Counted from the stretch's first letter, positions 33,393 through 42,613 are shown. The stretch: DNA of 64,000 nucleotides from Pseudomonadota bacterium (GCA_023424475.1 JAFADX010000005.1:1-64000), one strand, 5' to 3'. The notes: generated by a model not told the origin, from the sequence alone. Program-made: numbers and translations.

Positions 33393-34007
33393 CTAGTCCT
33401 TCGGCCGGACCTCGCGCAACTTCGCCAGTTCCCGCCTCAACGATTCGATCTCCTGACGCATCGCCTCGACCTCGGGGAGGGCCGCCGGCCCGCCTTCCTC
33501 CCGGCGGCCGAAGGGCGCGAACAGGCTCATGGCCCGTTCCATCATGGCCATGTTCTGCTTCCCGAGTTCCTCGAGGTTACCGAAATTCGACGGAAAGGGC
33601 ATGAAGCCGCCCATGGTCTGTTCCATCGTGCGGCGCATCTGTTCCTGCTGCCGCGCGAAGGAGGACATGGCGAATTCGAGGTAGCGGGGCACCAGCCCCT
33701 GCAGGTTGTCGCCGTAGTAGCCGATGAGCTGGCGGAGGAAGGCGGTCGGCAGCAGGTTCTGCCCGCCCTTGCTCTCTTCCTCCACGATGATCTGCGTGAG
33801 CACCGAGCGCGTGATGTCGTCCCCGGTCTTTGCGTCGTAGACGACGAAATCCCGCCCGTCGCGGACCATCTTCGCAAGGTCATCGAGCGTGACGTAGGAC
33901 GAGGCCTCGGTATTGTAGAGACGCCGGTTCGCGTACTTCTTCACGACCACGGGCGGCAAGGAGGCCTCGCCCGCCTGCGCGCCGGTGGTCGCCGTGCTGC
34001 CCGCCAT
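33393..34007 (-). CDS. phaR: Polyhydroxyalkanoate synthesis repressor PhaR
   Basis: This is a 204-residue protein from ATG 34007, with GGAG about six bases upstream. The PHB/PHA accumulation regulator DNA-binding domain is seen in VVVKKYANRRLYNTEASSYV then TLDDLAKMVRDGRDFVVYDA. The following PHB_acc domain has SVLTQIIVEEESKGGQNLLP and FLRQLIGYYGDNLQGLVPRY, then a coiled C-terminus. PhaR represses phasin and other PHA genes and senses the polymer. It is divergent from the PHA synthase-like genes. Confidence 0.93.
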   Translation of the reverse strand: MAGSTATTGAQAGEASLPPVVVKKYANRRLYNTEASSYVTLDDLAKMVRDGRDFVVYDAKTGDDITRSVLTQIIVEEESKGGQNLLPTAFLRQLIGYYGDNLQGLVPRYLEFAMSSFARQQEQMRRTMEQTMGGFMPFPSNFGNLEELGKQNMAMMERAMSLFAPFGRREEGGPAALPEVEAMRQEIESLRRELAKLREVRPKD

Positions 34008-34137
34008 GGGTTCTCCGTTCACTGAACCGTCTCTGCTTCTCAGCTTAGCACGCATCTTGCGTTGCAGCGAAAGGCACAATCGGCACGTTCCGTCGCCGGC
34101 CCGCGCACGGTATGGTCCGCCGCGGCGAGGAGCCCCG

Positions 34138-34533
34138 ATGGAACGACCAGAGGATCTCGACAGCCTCGCGGAGGACTGGATCACGCTGTGGCAGAGCGAG
34201 ATCGCCGGATTGGCGGCCGATCCCGAACTGGCCGAGCAATGGGCCGCCTGGGCAGCGCTCGGGGCGGCGTGGATGCGTGCGGCCACCGCCATGGCGCCGC
34301 CCTACCGGGGCGGCGGGCGTGACGTTCCCCCTGCGCCGCCGGGGCCCCCGCCCGCTTCCGCTCCATCTGGGCCTGGCGGGGATGCGGGCGCTCGCCGCGA
34401 CGGCGAGCCTGCCGGGGATGGCATGGCCCGGCGCCTGGCCGAGCTCGAACGCCGGCTGGCCGATCTCGAAGGCGGGCCAGGCGGAGCGGGACCGGATCCT
34501 GGCCGCCCTCGCCGGCGGCGGCCACGCAACTGA
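34138..34533 (+). CDS. Small protein ahead of a PHA synthase, possibly PhaE-like
   Basis: This is a 131-residue frame from ATG 34138, with GAGGAG upstream. It has an N-terminal helix EDLDSLAEDWITLWQSEIAG, then AEQWAAWAALGAAWMRAATA, a proline-rich linker, and a coiled-coil end [17 protein letters not shown]. The tryptophan-rich helix and C-terminal heptads are of the type found in PhaE subunits of class III PHA synthases, although this protein is much shorter. It overlaps the next frame by 152 bases in another phase, which is unusual. It could also be the front part of one longer gene joined by a frameshift. Confidence 0.5.
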   Translation: MERPEDLDSLAEDWITLWQSEIAGLAADPELAEQWAAWAALGAAWMRAATAMAPPYRGGGRDVPPAPPGPPPASAPSGPGGDAGARRDGEPAGDGMARRLAELERRLADLEGGPGGAGPDPGRPRRRRPRN

Positions 34534-35551
34534 GGCGCTGCGCGACGCCGTCCTGAAGCGCCTGCTTCGTGCCGACCGCGCGCTGATCGCCGGCATGGCG
34601 GCCTATCGCCGCCACCCTTTTGCGCGCGAGGCCGCCGATCCGCCCGCCATCTGGACCGAGGGCGGCTCCCGCCTGCTGGACTTCGGTGGCGAGGGTCCCA
34701 CGGTCCTGTTCGTCCCCTCCCTGGTGAACCGGGCCTATGTGCTGGACCTGGTGCCGGACCGCTCGCTGATGCGCTGGCTGCCCGGGCAGGGCTTCCGCAC
34801 TCTGCTGCTCGACTGGGGCTGGCCCGGGGAGGCCGAGCGGCTCTTCACCCTGACCGACTACGTCGCCGGCCGCCTCGAGCGCGCCCTGGCGGCCGCCCCG
34901 GGCCCGGTGGTGCTGGCGGGCTACTGCATGGGCGGCCTGCTCGCCCTGGCCGCGGCGCTGCGCCGCCCCGACCGCGTCCGCGCCCTCGCCCTGCTCGCGA
35001 CGCCCTGGGACTTCCACGCCGGCCCCGACGGGCCGCGGCGGGCCCGCACCGCCGCGGCGCTGCTGCCGGGGCTGGAGACGCTGATGGACCCGACCGGCGC
35101 GCTGCCGGTCGATGCCATCCAGTCGCTCTTCGCCATGCTCGACCCCTTCGGCGTCGGGCAGAAGTTCCGCGCCTTCGCGCGGCTCGACCCGGCCTCGGAG
35201 CGCGCCCGCCTCTTCGTCGCGCTCGAGGACTGGCTGAACGACGGCGTGCCGCTGCCCGCGCCGGTGGCGCGGCAGTGCCTGGCCGGCTGGTACGGCCGGA
35301 ACGAGCCGGGGCGCCTCGCCTGGCGCATCGCCGGCCAGGTGATGGACCCCGCCGCCTGGGCCGGCCCGGGCTTCGTCGCCATCCCCGAACGCGACCGCAT
35401 CGTGCCCCCGGCCTCGGCCGCGGCGGCGGCGGCGCGCCTGCCCTCGGCCGTGGTGCATGTAGCCGCGGGGGGCCATATCGGCATGGTGGCCGGAGCCGGT
35501 GCGGAATCGGCGCTCTGGCGCCCCTTCGCGACATGGCTCGGACGCTTGTAG
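34382..35551 (+). CDS. Short PHA synthase-like alpha/beta hydrolase (class III PhaC type)
   Basis: The conserved core is [53 protein letters not shown], the nucleophile box [20 protein letters not shown] (Cys codon 34925-34927), an Asp in [11 protein letters not shown] and a His in [13 protein letters not shown]. This matches class III PhaC enzymes (about 355 residues), which join hydroxyacyl-CoA units. The start is not settled: ATG 34382, 34418 or 34595 are possible, and the first two give a front end that does not look natural. Downstream phaA (35610) supports a PHA role. Confidence 0.78.
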   Translation: MRALAATASLPGMAWPGAWPSSNAGWPISKAGQAERDRILAALAGGGHATEALRDAVLKRLLRADRALIAGMAAYRRHPFAREAADPPAIWTEGGSRLLDFGGEGPTVLFVPSLVNRAYVLDLVPDRSLMRWLPGQGFRTLLLDWGWPGEAERLFTLTDYVAGRLERALAAAPGPVVLAGYCMGGLLALAAALRRPDRVRALALLATPWDFHAGPDGPRRARTAAALLPGLETLMDPTGALPVDAIQSLFAMLDPFGVGQKFRAFARLDPASERARLFVALEDWLNDGVPLPAPVARQCLAGWYGRNEPGRLAWRIAGQVMDPAAWAGPGFVAIPERDRIVPPASAAAAAARLPSAVVHVAAGGHIGMVAGAGAESALWRPFATWLGRL

Positions 35552-35609
35552 CCACCCCCCGCCCGGGCGCATGCTGCGCCGCAATGCCTTTCAGGGAGAA
35601 TACCCGGTC

Positions 35610-36782
35610 ATGACCGAAATCGTCATCGCCTCCGCCGCCCGCACGCCGGTCGGCTCCTTCAACGGGGCCTTCGCTTCCGTCCCGGCGCATGTGCTCGGCA
35701 CCGCCGCGATCAAGGCCGCGATGGAGCGGGCGAAGGTTGGGGGCGCGGAGGTGGACGAGGTCATCATGGGCCAGATCCTGACCGCCGCCTCGGGCCAGAA
35801 CCCGGCCCGCCAGGCCTCCGTGAATGCCGGCATCCCGGTCGAGCACACCGCCTTCGGCATCAACCAGCTCTGCGGCTCCGGCCTGCGCGCGGTCGCCCTC
35901 GCGGCCCAGCAGATCGCCTCGGGCGACGCGACGATCATGGTCGCGGGCGGGCAGGAGAGCATGACCCAGGCGCCGCACGCCCAGCAGCTTCGCGCCGGGC
36001 AGAAGATGGGCGACCTCGCGCTGATCGACACCATGCTGCGCGACGGGCTGATGGATGCCTTCCACGGCTACCACATGGGCAACACGGCCGAGAATGTTGC
36101 CCAGAAGTTCCAGATCACCCGCGCCGAACAGGACGAGTTCGCCTTCAACTCCCAGCGCAAGGCGGGCGAGGCGATGAAGGCCGGCCGCTTCAAGGACGAG
36201 ATCGTCCCGGTCACCGTGAAGGGCCGCAAGGGCGATGTCGTCGTCAGCGACGACGAATACCCGAAGCCCGAGACCACGATGGAAGTGCTCGCCAGGCTGC
36301 GCGCCGCCTTTTCGAAGGACGGCACGGTCACGGCCGGCAATGCCTCGGGCATCAACGACGGCGCCGCCGCGGTGGTGGTGATGACGGCGGCCGAGGCCGC
36401 GAAGCGCGGCATTACGCCGATGGCGCGCATCGTGTCCTGGGCGACCGCCGGCGTCGATCCCTCGATCATGGGCACGGGGCCGATCCCGGCCTCGCGCAAG
36501 GCGCTGAAGAAGGCCGGCTGGTCGGTCGACGACCTCGACCTGATCGAGGCGAACGAGGCCTTCGCCGCCCAGGCGCTGGCGGTGAACAAGGACCTCGGCT
36601 GGGATACCTCGAAGGTCAACGTGAACGGCGGGGCGATCGCCCTCGGCCACCCGATCGGCGCCTCGGGCGCGCGGGTCCTGACCACGCTGCTGTTCGAGAT
36701 GCAGAAGCGTGACGCGAAGAAGGGCCTCGCGACGCTGTGCATCGGGGGCGGCATGGGCGTCGCCATGTGCCTCGAGCGGTGA
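35610..36782 (+). CDS. phaA: Acetyl-CoA C-acetyltransferase (beta-ketothiolase)
   Basis: This 390-residue thiolase starts at ATG 35610 with GGGAG upstream. The acylated Cys88 lies in [16 protein letters not shown], the catalytic His in [20 protein letters not shown], and the second Cys in [12 protein letters not shown]. The N-terminus [20 protein letters not shown] is normal for the family. The enzyme joins two acetyl-CoA to acetoacetyl-CoA, the first step of polyhydroxybutyrate synthesis. It sits next to PhaR and PhaC-like genes, so a PHA role is likely; phaB is not in the window. Confidence 0.94.
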   Translation: MTEIVIASAARTPVGSFNGAFASVPAHVLGTAAIKAAMERAKVGGAEVDEVIMGQILTAASGQNPARQASVNAGIPVEHTAFGINQLCGSGLRAVALAAQQIASGDATIMVAGGQESMTQAPHAQQLRAGQKMGDLALIDTMLRDGLMDAFHGYHMGNTAENVAQKFQITRAEQDEFAFNSQRKAGEAMKAGRFKDEIVPVTVKGRKGDVVVSDDEYPKPETTMEVLARLRAAFSKDGTVTAGNASGINDGAAAVVVMTAAEAAKRGITPMARIVSWATAGVDPSIMGTGPIPASRKALKKAGWSVDDLDLIEANEAFAAQALAVNKDLGWDTSKVNVNGGAIALGHPIGASGARVLTTLLFEMQKRDAKKGLATLCIGGGMGVAMCLER

Positions 36783-36791
36783 AGGACGGAC

Positions 36792-36815
36792 CGGAAGGGG
36801 CACTGGCCCCTTCCG
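36792..36815. terminator. Perfect 10-bp hairpin between phaA and a convergent gene
   Basis: CGGAAGGGGC (36792-36801) and GCCCCTTCCG (36806-36815) pair perfectly around ACTG. It lies ten bases after the phaA stop, ahead of a convergent gene, as expected for a terminator, but no T-run follows. Confidence 0.5.
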
Positions 36816-36842
36816 CCGGGGCGGCGCCCGGCGCGGCCGCGG

Positions 36843-37727
36843 TCACGCCAACAGGCTGACGATGCTTTCGTGCGGCACGACACCCGGCGGGGTGCGGGAG
36901 ATGTGCAGGGCGCGATAGCCGGCGGCGGCCGCGAGCCGCTCCCAGTCACCGTCGTCCAGCACGCGCAGGAAGAAGGGCGGGCTCTGCCAGGGTTCTTCGT
37001 CCGGCAGGACCACCCAGGACAGGCAGACCAGGCCCCGGCGCGCCGCCGCCGGCACCTCCCGCACCAGGAAGAGCGCTCCGTCGCCGAGCGGAACCTTCAT
37101 ATGCTGGACCCAGCGCCCCTCGGCGACCGCGCGGGTGTCGAGGTCGGCATGCAGCAGCGCCAGCCCGCCCGGGCGCAGCACGCGGCGGAACTCGGCCAGG
37201 GCCGCGATCTCCTCCGCTTCCTCGTCGAAGTAGCCGAAGGAGTTCCAGAGGTTCAGCAGGAGGTCGAAGGCGCCCCCGGCGACCGGCAGGCGCCGCATGT
37301 CCGCGGCCGCGCGGGGCGTGGGGCCGGCGCGGCGGAGAAGGCTTTCCTGCAGGTCCATGCCGACGACGGCATGGCCCCGTTCGGCCAGCGCCCGCGCATG
37401 CCGCCCGCTGCCGCAGGGGAGATCGAGGATGCGCAGCGGCCCCTCGCCGAAATGCGCGCCGGCGATGCGCAGCACGGCATCCACCTCGCGCTGCGTGCGC
37501 CCCGCCTCGCCGGTGCCGTCCTGGCCCGGGAAGCGGGCCGCGATCGCCTCATAGGCCGGCCCGAAATAGCCGCGGCCACGCTCGCCCCACCATTCCGGCC
37601 CGGGCTCCGCCACGGCGATGAATTCGGCATCCGCGCAGGTCCAGAGATGCCGTGCTGCCTCGACCGCCACCTGGCGGAAGGGCTCCCGGATCGCCCCCCG
37701 CAGCACCCTGTGATCGCCAGCCATCAT
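36843..37727 (-). CDS. Class I SAM-dependent methyltransferase
   Basis: This is a 294-residue protein. Motif I is ILDLPCGSGRHARALAERGH, with the acidic residue in VVGMDLQESLLRRA. Further family marks are DMRRLPVAGGAFDLLLNLWN, SFGYFDEEAEEIAAL and VLRPGGLALLHADLD. This type (bacterial small-molecule methyltransferase with an extra beta sheet) has no general substrate. The region before it reads WWGERGRGYFGPAYEAI. It is transcribed toward phaA and shares no clear operon with neighbours. Confidence 0.85.
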   Translation of the reverse strand: MMAGDHRVLRGAIREPFRQVAVEAARHLWTCADAEFIAVAEPGPEWWGERGRGYFGPAYEAIAARFPGQDGTGEAGRTQREVDAVLRIAGAHFGEGPLRILDLPCGSGRHARALAERGHAVVGMDLQESLLRRAGPTPRAAADMRRLPVAGGAFDLLLNLWNSFGYFDEEAEEIAALAEFRRVLRPGGLALLHADLDTRAVAEGRWVQHMKVPLGDGALFLVREVPAAARRGLVCLSWVVLPDEEPWQSPPFFLRVLDDGDWERLAAAAGYRALHISRTPPGVVPHESIVSLLA

Positions 37728-37781
37728 CCGGATCCCCGGTATCGGTTCCCAAAGGCCCTCCAGCCTTCGGCGGGGTAGGTC

Positions 37782-37804
37782 CGGGAGGGGCGGTGCCCCT
37801 CCCG
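37782..37804 (-). terminator. Perfect 10-bp hairpin after the acetamidase gene
   Basis: CGGGAGGGGC (37782-37791) pairs with GCCCCTCCCG (37795-37804) around GGT. It lies nine bases after the minus-strand stop of the acetamidase/formamidase gene. No T-run follows. Confidence 0.5.
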
Positions 37805-37812
37805 TCCGGGCT

Positions 37813-38784
37813 TCAGAACAGCAGCCCCTTCCTCAGCATCCCGTGCACCCCCTTCTCCCCGTTCACCGTCTGGGTGACGCGGAAATCCACCGCCAGCGAG
37901 CAGAACTGGTACGCATCGGCGTCGGACAGGTTCGTGCGCGAGCAAATGAAGGCGATCATCTCGCGCAGCGCCTGCTTCATGGCGAGGTCGAGATCCTCGT
38001 TCATGCCCATGGTGATGAAGTGGGTCTTCGTCTCGGCGCGCGGGAAGCGCAGTGCCGGGTCGCGGGGACCGCCGCCCTTGACGACCGAGAGGCGGAAATG
38101 GCCGGTCAGGCAGATCTCGAGCGCATTGATGCAGACCTCGCCATCGCCCTGCACGCCATGCCCGTCGCCCGCCGAGAAGAGCGCCCCCTCGTTGAAGACC
38201 GGCAGGTAGAGGGTGGTCCCCTCGGTCAGTTCCTTGTTGTCGAGGTTGCCGCCGATCGCGCGCGGCTCCTTGGTGTTGAGCATTCCCCAGTCGCGCGGCG
38301 GGGCGACGCCCATCACCCCGAAGAAGGGCGCGAGGGCGAGTTCGAGCCCATCCTCCGACGGCCCGAAGGGCAGCCGGCAGGACTTCTTCGCGCGGTCCAC
38401 CGGGATGTGGAGGGTGCGGCGGTAGGGAAAGTCCTCCGGCAGCGTGCCGAACAGCGGGCGGAAGCCGCAGAAGCCCCAGTCGGCGCCGAGGTCGATCCTC
38501 TCGATGTCGATGCGCAGGGCGTCGCCGGGCTCCGCGCCCTTCACCTCCACCGGCCCGGTGATGATGTGGGCGCCGAGGCGCGGCAGCTTCTGGTGGATCT
38601 CCCGCAGCATGGGCGGGACCGCCATCATCTTCTCCTGCGGCGGCATCACCTCCGGCCCGCCGGAGAGGCATTCGAGGATCACGACCTCTCCGGACTCGAC
38701 CGAGGCCACCGGCGGGAAGGAGGCGTCGAAGGCGCCCCAGCGGCAATTGTTCAGCGAGGCGGCGACGCGGGTCGGTTCGGCCAT
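37813..38784 (-). CDS. Acetamidase/formamidase family protein
   Basis: This is a 323-residue protein from ATG 38784. FmdA/AmdA family blocks are the start NNCRWGAFDASFPPVASVES, GAHIITGPVEVKGAEPGDAL, DWGFCGFRPLFG, FFGVMGVAPP, GGNLDNKELTEGTTLYLPVF and SAGDGHGVQGDGEVCINALE. The enzymes hydrolyse formamide or acetamide to ammonia and the acid. The length is normal. It stands alone; a B-type repeat starts 104 bases upstream of the start codon. Confidence 0.9.
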   Translation of the reverse strand: MAEPTRVAASLNNCRWGAFDASFPPVASVESGEVVILECLSGGPEVMPPQEKMMAVPPMLREIHQKLPRLGAHIITGPVEVKGAEPGDALRIDIERIDLGADWGFCGFRPLFGTLPEDFPYRRTLHIPVDRAKKSCRLPFGPSEDGLELALAPFFGVMGVAPPRDWGMLNTKEPRAIGGNLDNKELTEGTTLYLPVFNEGALFSAGDGHGVQGDGEVCINALEICLTGHFRLSVVKGGGPRDPALRFPRAETKTHFITMGMNEDLDLAMKQALREMIAFICSRTNLSDADAYQFCSLAVDFRVTQTVNGEKGVHGMLRKGLLF

Positions 38785-38887
38785 GCGAGGGTCCTTGCAG
38801 GTCTGGAGCAGCGCCCGGTCGGGCCCGATGCTCGCGGAAACGCGGCTCCGCAAACCTTGTCGCGAGCCGCGGCGAAGGGCAACGGGC

Positions 38888-39016
38888 CTAGAGCATGTTC
38901 CGATCTGTCGGAACCGGCACCGGCCCGCACCCCCACCGGCCACCCGACGACAGTATCCCGGATAGGTGGCCAGGTGGGGGTGCGGGCCGGTGCCGTCTGA
39001 TCGAAAAGATCTCTAG
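38888..39016 (+). repeat. Module B of the dispersed repeat, alone
   Basis: The element starts and ends in CTAG (38888-38891 and 39013-39016). The left arm is GGCACCGGCCCGCACCCCCA and on to CCACC; the right arm is its reverse complement except for one bulged base. The outer ends differ (CATGTTCCGATCTGTCGG on the left, TGATCGAAAAGATCTCTAG on the right). It lies between the acetamidase gene and corA, and its right CTAG gives the corA stop codon. Confidence 0.9.
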
Positions 39017-40056
39017 AGCCAGCCCTTCCGGCGGAAATACCAGACCGGCAGGATGGCGCTGCCGATCATCATCAGGATCGCGAGGGGGTAGCCGTACTCC
39101 CACTTCAGCTCGGGCATGTGCTCGTAGTTCATGCCGTAGATCGACGCGATCAGCGTGGGCGGCATCAGCGCGACCGAAGCCACGGTAAAGGTCTTGATGA
39201 TGTTGTTCTGCTCCACGTTGATCACGCCGAGCACGGCATCGAGCAGGAACTGCGCCTTGCTGTTGAGGAAGTTCGCGTGGTCGACGAGGGAGCGCACGTC
39301 GCGCACCAGCGTCTTGATCAGCGGCTGGTTCTCCTTGCGCACGGCGCTCGCCTTCTCTGCCCCCACGAAGGCGAGGATGCGGTTGAGGCCGAGCAGCGTC
39401 TCCGAAGTCCGGGTGGTGACTTCGCCGACCTGGCCGAGGGTGATCAGCGTCTCCTTGAGCTGGTCGTCGCGCCGGTTCGCCTTGATGTTGGCCCGCGCCG
39501 CCCGGAAGGTCCGCTGCGAGGCGCGGTCCATGTCGGCGCCGACGCGCTCGAGGATGTCGGCAAGTCGGTCCACGATCTGCTCGAAGAGATGGAGCATCAC
39601 CGCGTCGGGCGAGGCGAGCATCTGCACCGGCAGGCGCTGCGCCCGCGCGGAGAAGACGGAGAAGGCCTTGGGCGTGGCGTAGCGCACCGTTACCAGCGTG
39701 GTGTTGGTCAGCACGAAGGTGATGGCGGTCGAGCCGTATTCCCCGCTGTCCACGCCGTAGAGGAAGTTCGCGGTCAGGAACAACGCGTCGCCTTCGCGGT
39801 AGAGCCGGGAGGAGCTTTCGATCTCCTGCATCTCCTCCCGCGTCGGGATCTCGAGGGCGAGCGCGGCCTGCACCGCCCTCCCCTCGGCCTGGGTCGGGTT
39901 GAGCAGGTCGATCCAGACGGCGCGGCGCAGGTTCTGGGGCTCGCAGGCCGCGGCGGCGGCGGCCTGCGCCTCGGCCGGCAGCACCGCGGTGATGTCCGAG
40001 ACGGCGCCCTCGCGCACGCGACAGCGGCCGTCCTCGACCGACCAGGTCGTGAGCAT
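39013..40056 (-). CDS. corA: CorA-family magnesium transporter
   Basis: This is a 347-residue protein. A long N-terminal cytosolic domain with coiled helices (ADMDRASQRTFRAARANIKA) is followed by two C-terminal membrane segments. The signature YGMNYEHMPELKW has GMN at 308-310. The last segment reads LMMIGSAILPVWYFRRKGWL. CorA pentamers conduct Mg2+ (or Co2+/Ni2+). The stop codon TAG (39015-39013) is part of the CTAG end of a repeat element, and another repeat lies 37 bases upstream of the start, so the gene is bracketed by repeats. Confidence 0.93.
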   Translation of the reverse strand: MLTTWSVEDGRCRVREGAVSDITAVLPAEAQAAAAAACEPQNLRRAVWIDLLNPTQAEGRAVQAALALEIPTREEMQEIESSSRLYREGDALFLTANFLYGVDSGEYGSTAITFVLTNTTLVTVRYATPKAFSVFSARAQRLPVQMLASPDAVMLHLFEQIVDRLADILERVGADMDRASQRTFRAARANIKANRRDDQLKETLITLGQVGEVTTRTSETLLGLNRILAFVGAEKASAVRKENQPLIKTLVRDVRSLVDHANFLNSKAQFLLDAVLGVINVEQNNIIKTFTVASVALMPPTLIASIYGMNYEHMPELKWEYGYPLAILMMIGSAILPVWYFRRKGWL

Positions 40057-40093
40057 GACGGAAATCCTCCGCTGTGAGCGTCCCCCGGGGCTT

Positions 40094-40201
40094 CTAGAGC
40101 AGATCCTGATCAGGTGGAATCACCTGAACGGGTGAAGATGCTCGCAGAAACAACAGGCTGGAGACGTTGCCGTGAGCCAGAGCGAACGGGAACGGCTCTA
40201 G
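40094..40201 (+). repeat. Module A of the dispersed repeat, alone
   Basis: This 108-base unit begins and ends in CTAG (40094-40097 and 40198-40201). Near the left end it has a small perfect hairpin CAGGTG-GAAT-CACCTG. The rest reads GATGCTCGCAGAAACAACAG and then GCCGTGAGCCAGAGCGAACG. Similar copies are at 54726 and 62906, and half a copy at 23272. The right CTAG gives the stop codon of the RNA ligase-like gene. Confidence 0.9.
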
Positions 40202-40767
40202 ACGCCTGCCCCCGCATGCGCCAAGCCGTCCGGCAGGGCAAGGCTCTGCAGCACGGCCACGGGCCGGAAATGCACCAGGTCCAGGCGGTCGGCGCGCCCG
40301 CCGCGCAGCGCCGGCCAGAGCGGCGCCAGGCATTCCAGCGCCCGACCCGCCCAGCCGGGCTCGCCCGCCGCCTCGCCCTTGGCAAGCGTGACATGCGGAA
40401 CCCAGGCACCGGGCCGGTAATGCGGGTCGCAGGGCTGGTCGCCGAGGGCTTCGGCCAGCGCCCGCTGCCGCAGAAGCAATGCGTCAGTCACGACCGGCGC
40501 GAGGTAGAGCACCGGTGCCGGCGCGACGAAGAGGCCGAAGCCCGCGAAGCGCAGGTCGGTGGCGCCCCATTCCGCGGCGCGGCCGGCGACGGCGGCGGCG
40601 AGGCGCGCCCGGTCGGCCGTGTCGGGGTGGATGCTCAGCGTGACGTGCGGCGGATAGCCGAGGGAGAGGCTGTCCTCATGCAGCCCCGCATCGGCGAGCG
40701 CCCGCCACATGGCCTCGATCGGAGCGGCGGCCGCGGCGTCGAGGCGCAGCGTGACCGCGTAGGGCAC
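40198..40767 (-). CDS. 2'-5' RNA ligase (LigT/ThpR) family protein
   Basis: This is a 189-residue protein of the 2H phosphoesterase superfamily. The two HxTx motifs are PHVTLS (near residue 40) and PHVTLA (near residue 122). Two repeats of the fold surround them. LigT-type proteins open 2',3'-cyclic phosphates and can join RNA ends in vitro; cellular roles vary. Its stop codon TAG lies in the CTAG end of the A repeat. The stop is two bases downstream of the mtnC gene's direction of travel, so the two could share a transcript. Confidence 0.85.
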   Translation of the reverse strand: MPYAVTLRLDAAAAAPIEAMWRALADAGLHEDSLSLGYPPHVTLSIHPDTADRARLAAAVAGRAAEWGATDLRFAGFGLFVAPAPVLYLAPVVTDALLLRQRALAEALGDQPCDPHYRPGAWVPHVTLAKGEAAGEPGWAGRALECLAPLWPALRGGRADRLDLVHFRPVAVLQSLALPDGLAHAGAGV

Positions 40768-40769
40768 GG

Positions 40770-41459
40770 TCAGGCCGCCGGCAGGCCGTGCAGGCGGGCG
40801 ACGGCGGGAAAGTCGGCTGCCCCGGCATGGCGGCCGGACGCCTGGGTGCCGTCGCCAGCCCGCACCAGCTGGCAGGTCCGCATTCCGGCAGCCGCCGCGG
40901 CGTCGAGTTCCTCCGCCACGTCCGAAAGGAAGAGGATGTCGCCCGGCGGCAGCCCCAGCGCCGCCGCGATGGCCACGTAGGAGGCCGCCTCGCGCTTGCC
41001 GCCGACCCTGGTGTCGAAGAAGCCGGCGAAGAGCGGCACCAGGTCGCCCGCCGCCGAATGGCCGAACAGCAGCTTCTGCGCCGCGACCGAACCCGAGGAA
41101 TAGACCGCGAGCCGGACCCCGCCCGCGGCCCAGGCCCGCAGGCAGGCCGCGACATCCGGCCAGAGGTGCCCCTTCAGCCGCCCGTCCAGGTAGCCCGCGC
41201 GCCAGATCAGCCCCTGCAGGGTCTTGAGCGGCGTGACCTTGGCGTCCTCGGCCATCCAGCGATGCAGCGCCGCGCGCGGCTCCTCCCCGGACGCGGCCTC
41301 GCGCACCTCGGCCAGGATCGCCGCCACGGCCGGGTCATCGCCACGGGCATCGAGGAAGGCGTCGAGCTCGGCCGCCGCGAAGGGGAACAGCGTCTCCTTC
41401 ACGAAGGCGATCGCGCTCGTGGTGCCCTCGATGTCGGTCAGGACGCAGGCAGGCGCCAC
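40770..41459 (-). CDS. mtnC: Acireductone synthase (enolase-phosphatase E1)
   Basis: This 229-residue HAD-superfamily enzyme starts with [20 protein letters not shown], where Asp9 and Glu11 are the metal/phosphate site. Later marks are [39 protein letters not shown] and [17 protein letters not shown]. It converts 2,3-diketo-5-methylthiopentyl-1-phosphate to acireductone in methionine salvage. It lies six bases from mtnD in the order mtnB-mtnD-mtnC. Confidence 0.93.
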   Translation of the reverse strand: MAPACVLTDIEGTTSAIAFVKETLFPFAAAELDAFLDARGDDPAVAAILAEVREAASGEEPRAALHRWMAEDAKVTPLKTLQGLIWRAGYLDGRLKGHLWPDVAACLRAWAAGGVRLAVYSSGSVAAQKLLFGHSAAGDLVPLFAGFFDTRVGGKREAASYVAIAAALGLPPGDILFLSDVAEELDAAAAAGMRTCQLVRAGDGTQASGRHAGAADFPAVARLHGLPAA

Positions 41460-41465
41460 GCGTGC

Positions 41466-42005
41466 TCAGTCCACCGTGACGGGAATGCGCGCGGCGATGT
41501 CGCTGCCCGTGTAGTGCGGCGTCCAGCCCGTGGTGTCGGTGAAGACGCGCAGCGCGGTGACGTGCGGTACCTCTCCGGCGTCGAACCAGTGCTTCGTGTT
41601 GGCCGGGACCGAGATCAGGTCGCCCCGGCTGCAGTGGGCGTCGTAGATCTTCCCGTCCACGTGCATGACGAAATTGCCCGCGCCCTCGTGGAAGAAGCGG
41701 ACCTCGTCCTCGGTGTGGATGTGCTCGGAAAGGAATTTCGCACGGATCGCATCCTTCTGCGGATGGTCGGCGGTCAGGCGGATGACGTCGGCCGTCCCCG
41801 CCCTGGTCTCCTTGAGGAAGGCGTCGAGGTGGGGGCGATAGGCCTCGAGCACCGCGTCGGGCTCGGCGCCCTCGGGCAAAGCGGCGACCGGCCAGCGCTC
41901 GAAGCGCACGCCGATGGCGCCGAGCGCCTCGGCCATCTTCCCCGGGTCTTCGGTCCTGAGTGTTTCGGCGCCGGTGGCGGCGTCGCGGATCGTCAGCAGG
42001 CTCAT
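41466..42005 (-). CDS. mtnD: Acireductone dioxygenase
   Basis: This is a 179-residue cupin. Metal ligands are in EHIHTEDEVRFFHEG (H, H, E) and in PANTKHWFDAG (H). The gene's ATG overlaps the mtnB stop (ATGA). The enzyme splits acireductone with O2 to a keto acid precursor of methionine (Fe form) or to a different product with CO (Ni form); the metal cannot be read from sequence. Confidence 0.93.
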   Translation of the reverse strand: MSLLTIRDAATGAETLRTEDPGKMAEALGAIGVRFERWPVAALPEGAEPDAVLEAYRPHLDAFLKETRAGTADVIRLTADHPQKDAIRAKFLSEHIHTEDEVRFFHEGAGNFVMHVDGKIYDAHCSRGDLISVPANTKHWFDAGEVPHVTALRVFTDTTGWTPHYTGSDIAARIPVTVD

Positions 42006-42613
42006 GGCGTGCGCCTCCCTTCCTCCAGATGACAGAGCAGCATGAATTCCAGCGCCTCCAGCCGCGTCATCGCCGCGGACATGTCGGCACCCCAGACATA
42101 TACGCCATGCCCGCGGATGATGTAGCCCGGCGGGGCATCCGGCGCGCGGTCCCAGAGGGCGTCGAGCGCGGCCTGCAGGCGCGGGATGTCCTGGTCGTTG
42201 TCGAGAACCGGGACGGCGACCTCGGCCTCGTGCGTCGGACCGCCGGGGAAGGCCTTGAGCAACTCGTAGCCGGCCAGGCGGATGTCGTCCTTCGCGCGGC
42301 GCGAAAGCACCGTATTGGCGACGGAATGGCCATGCACCACCGCCCCCGTGCCGGGGAAGCGCCGGTAGATCCCGCAGTGGAGCAGGGTCTCGTAGGACGG
42401 CCGGGCCCCGGGTTCGAGCGAGCCTCCCTGCCCGTCCACCAGCATCACGTCGGCGGCCGCGAGCAGGCCCTTGTGCCGGCCGGAGCGGGTGATGGCGATA
42501 CGATCCGGCGTGAGCCGCACGGATATGTTGCCGGCGGTGGCCGGCACCCATCCCATCGCATCCATCCGCCGCCCGGCGGCGGCGATGGTGGCGGCGGCTT
42601 CCTCGAGGGTCAT
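42002..42613 (-). CDS. mtnB: Methylthioribulose-1-phosphate dehydratase
   Basis: This 203-residue class II aldolase-fold enzyme starts at ATG 42613 (MTLEEAAATIAAAGRRMDAM). Zn ligands are in VVHGHSVANTVLS and in IIRGHGVYVWG, with a conserved GNISVRL and SGRHKGLL near the front. The enzyme dehydrates methylthioribulose-1-phosphate. The assignment relies on its operon with mtnD and mtnC. mtnA and an MTA phosphorylase are not in the window. Confidence 0.9.
   Translation of the reverse strand: MTLEEAAATIAAAGRRMDAMGWVPATAGNISVRLTPDRIAITRSGRHKGLLAAADVMLVDGQGGSLEPGARPSYETLLHCGIYRRFPGTGAVVHGHSVANTVLSRRAKDDIRLAGYELLKAFPGGPTHEAEVAVPVLDNDQDIPRLQAALDALWDRAPDAPPGYIIRGHGVYVWGADMSAAMTRLEALEFMLLCHLEEGRRTP

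Noticed and set aside
38888..39016. Insertion sequence
   Set aside because: The element is about 130 bases, mostly one hairpin, with no transposase frame and no clear target-site duplication beyond CTAG ends.
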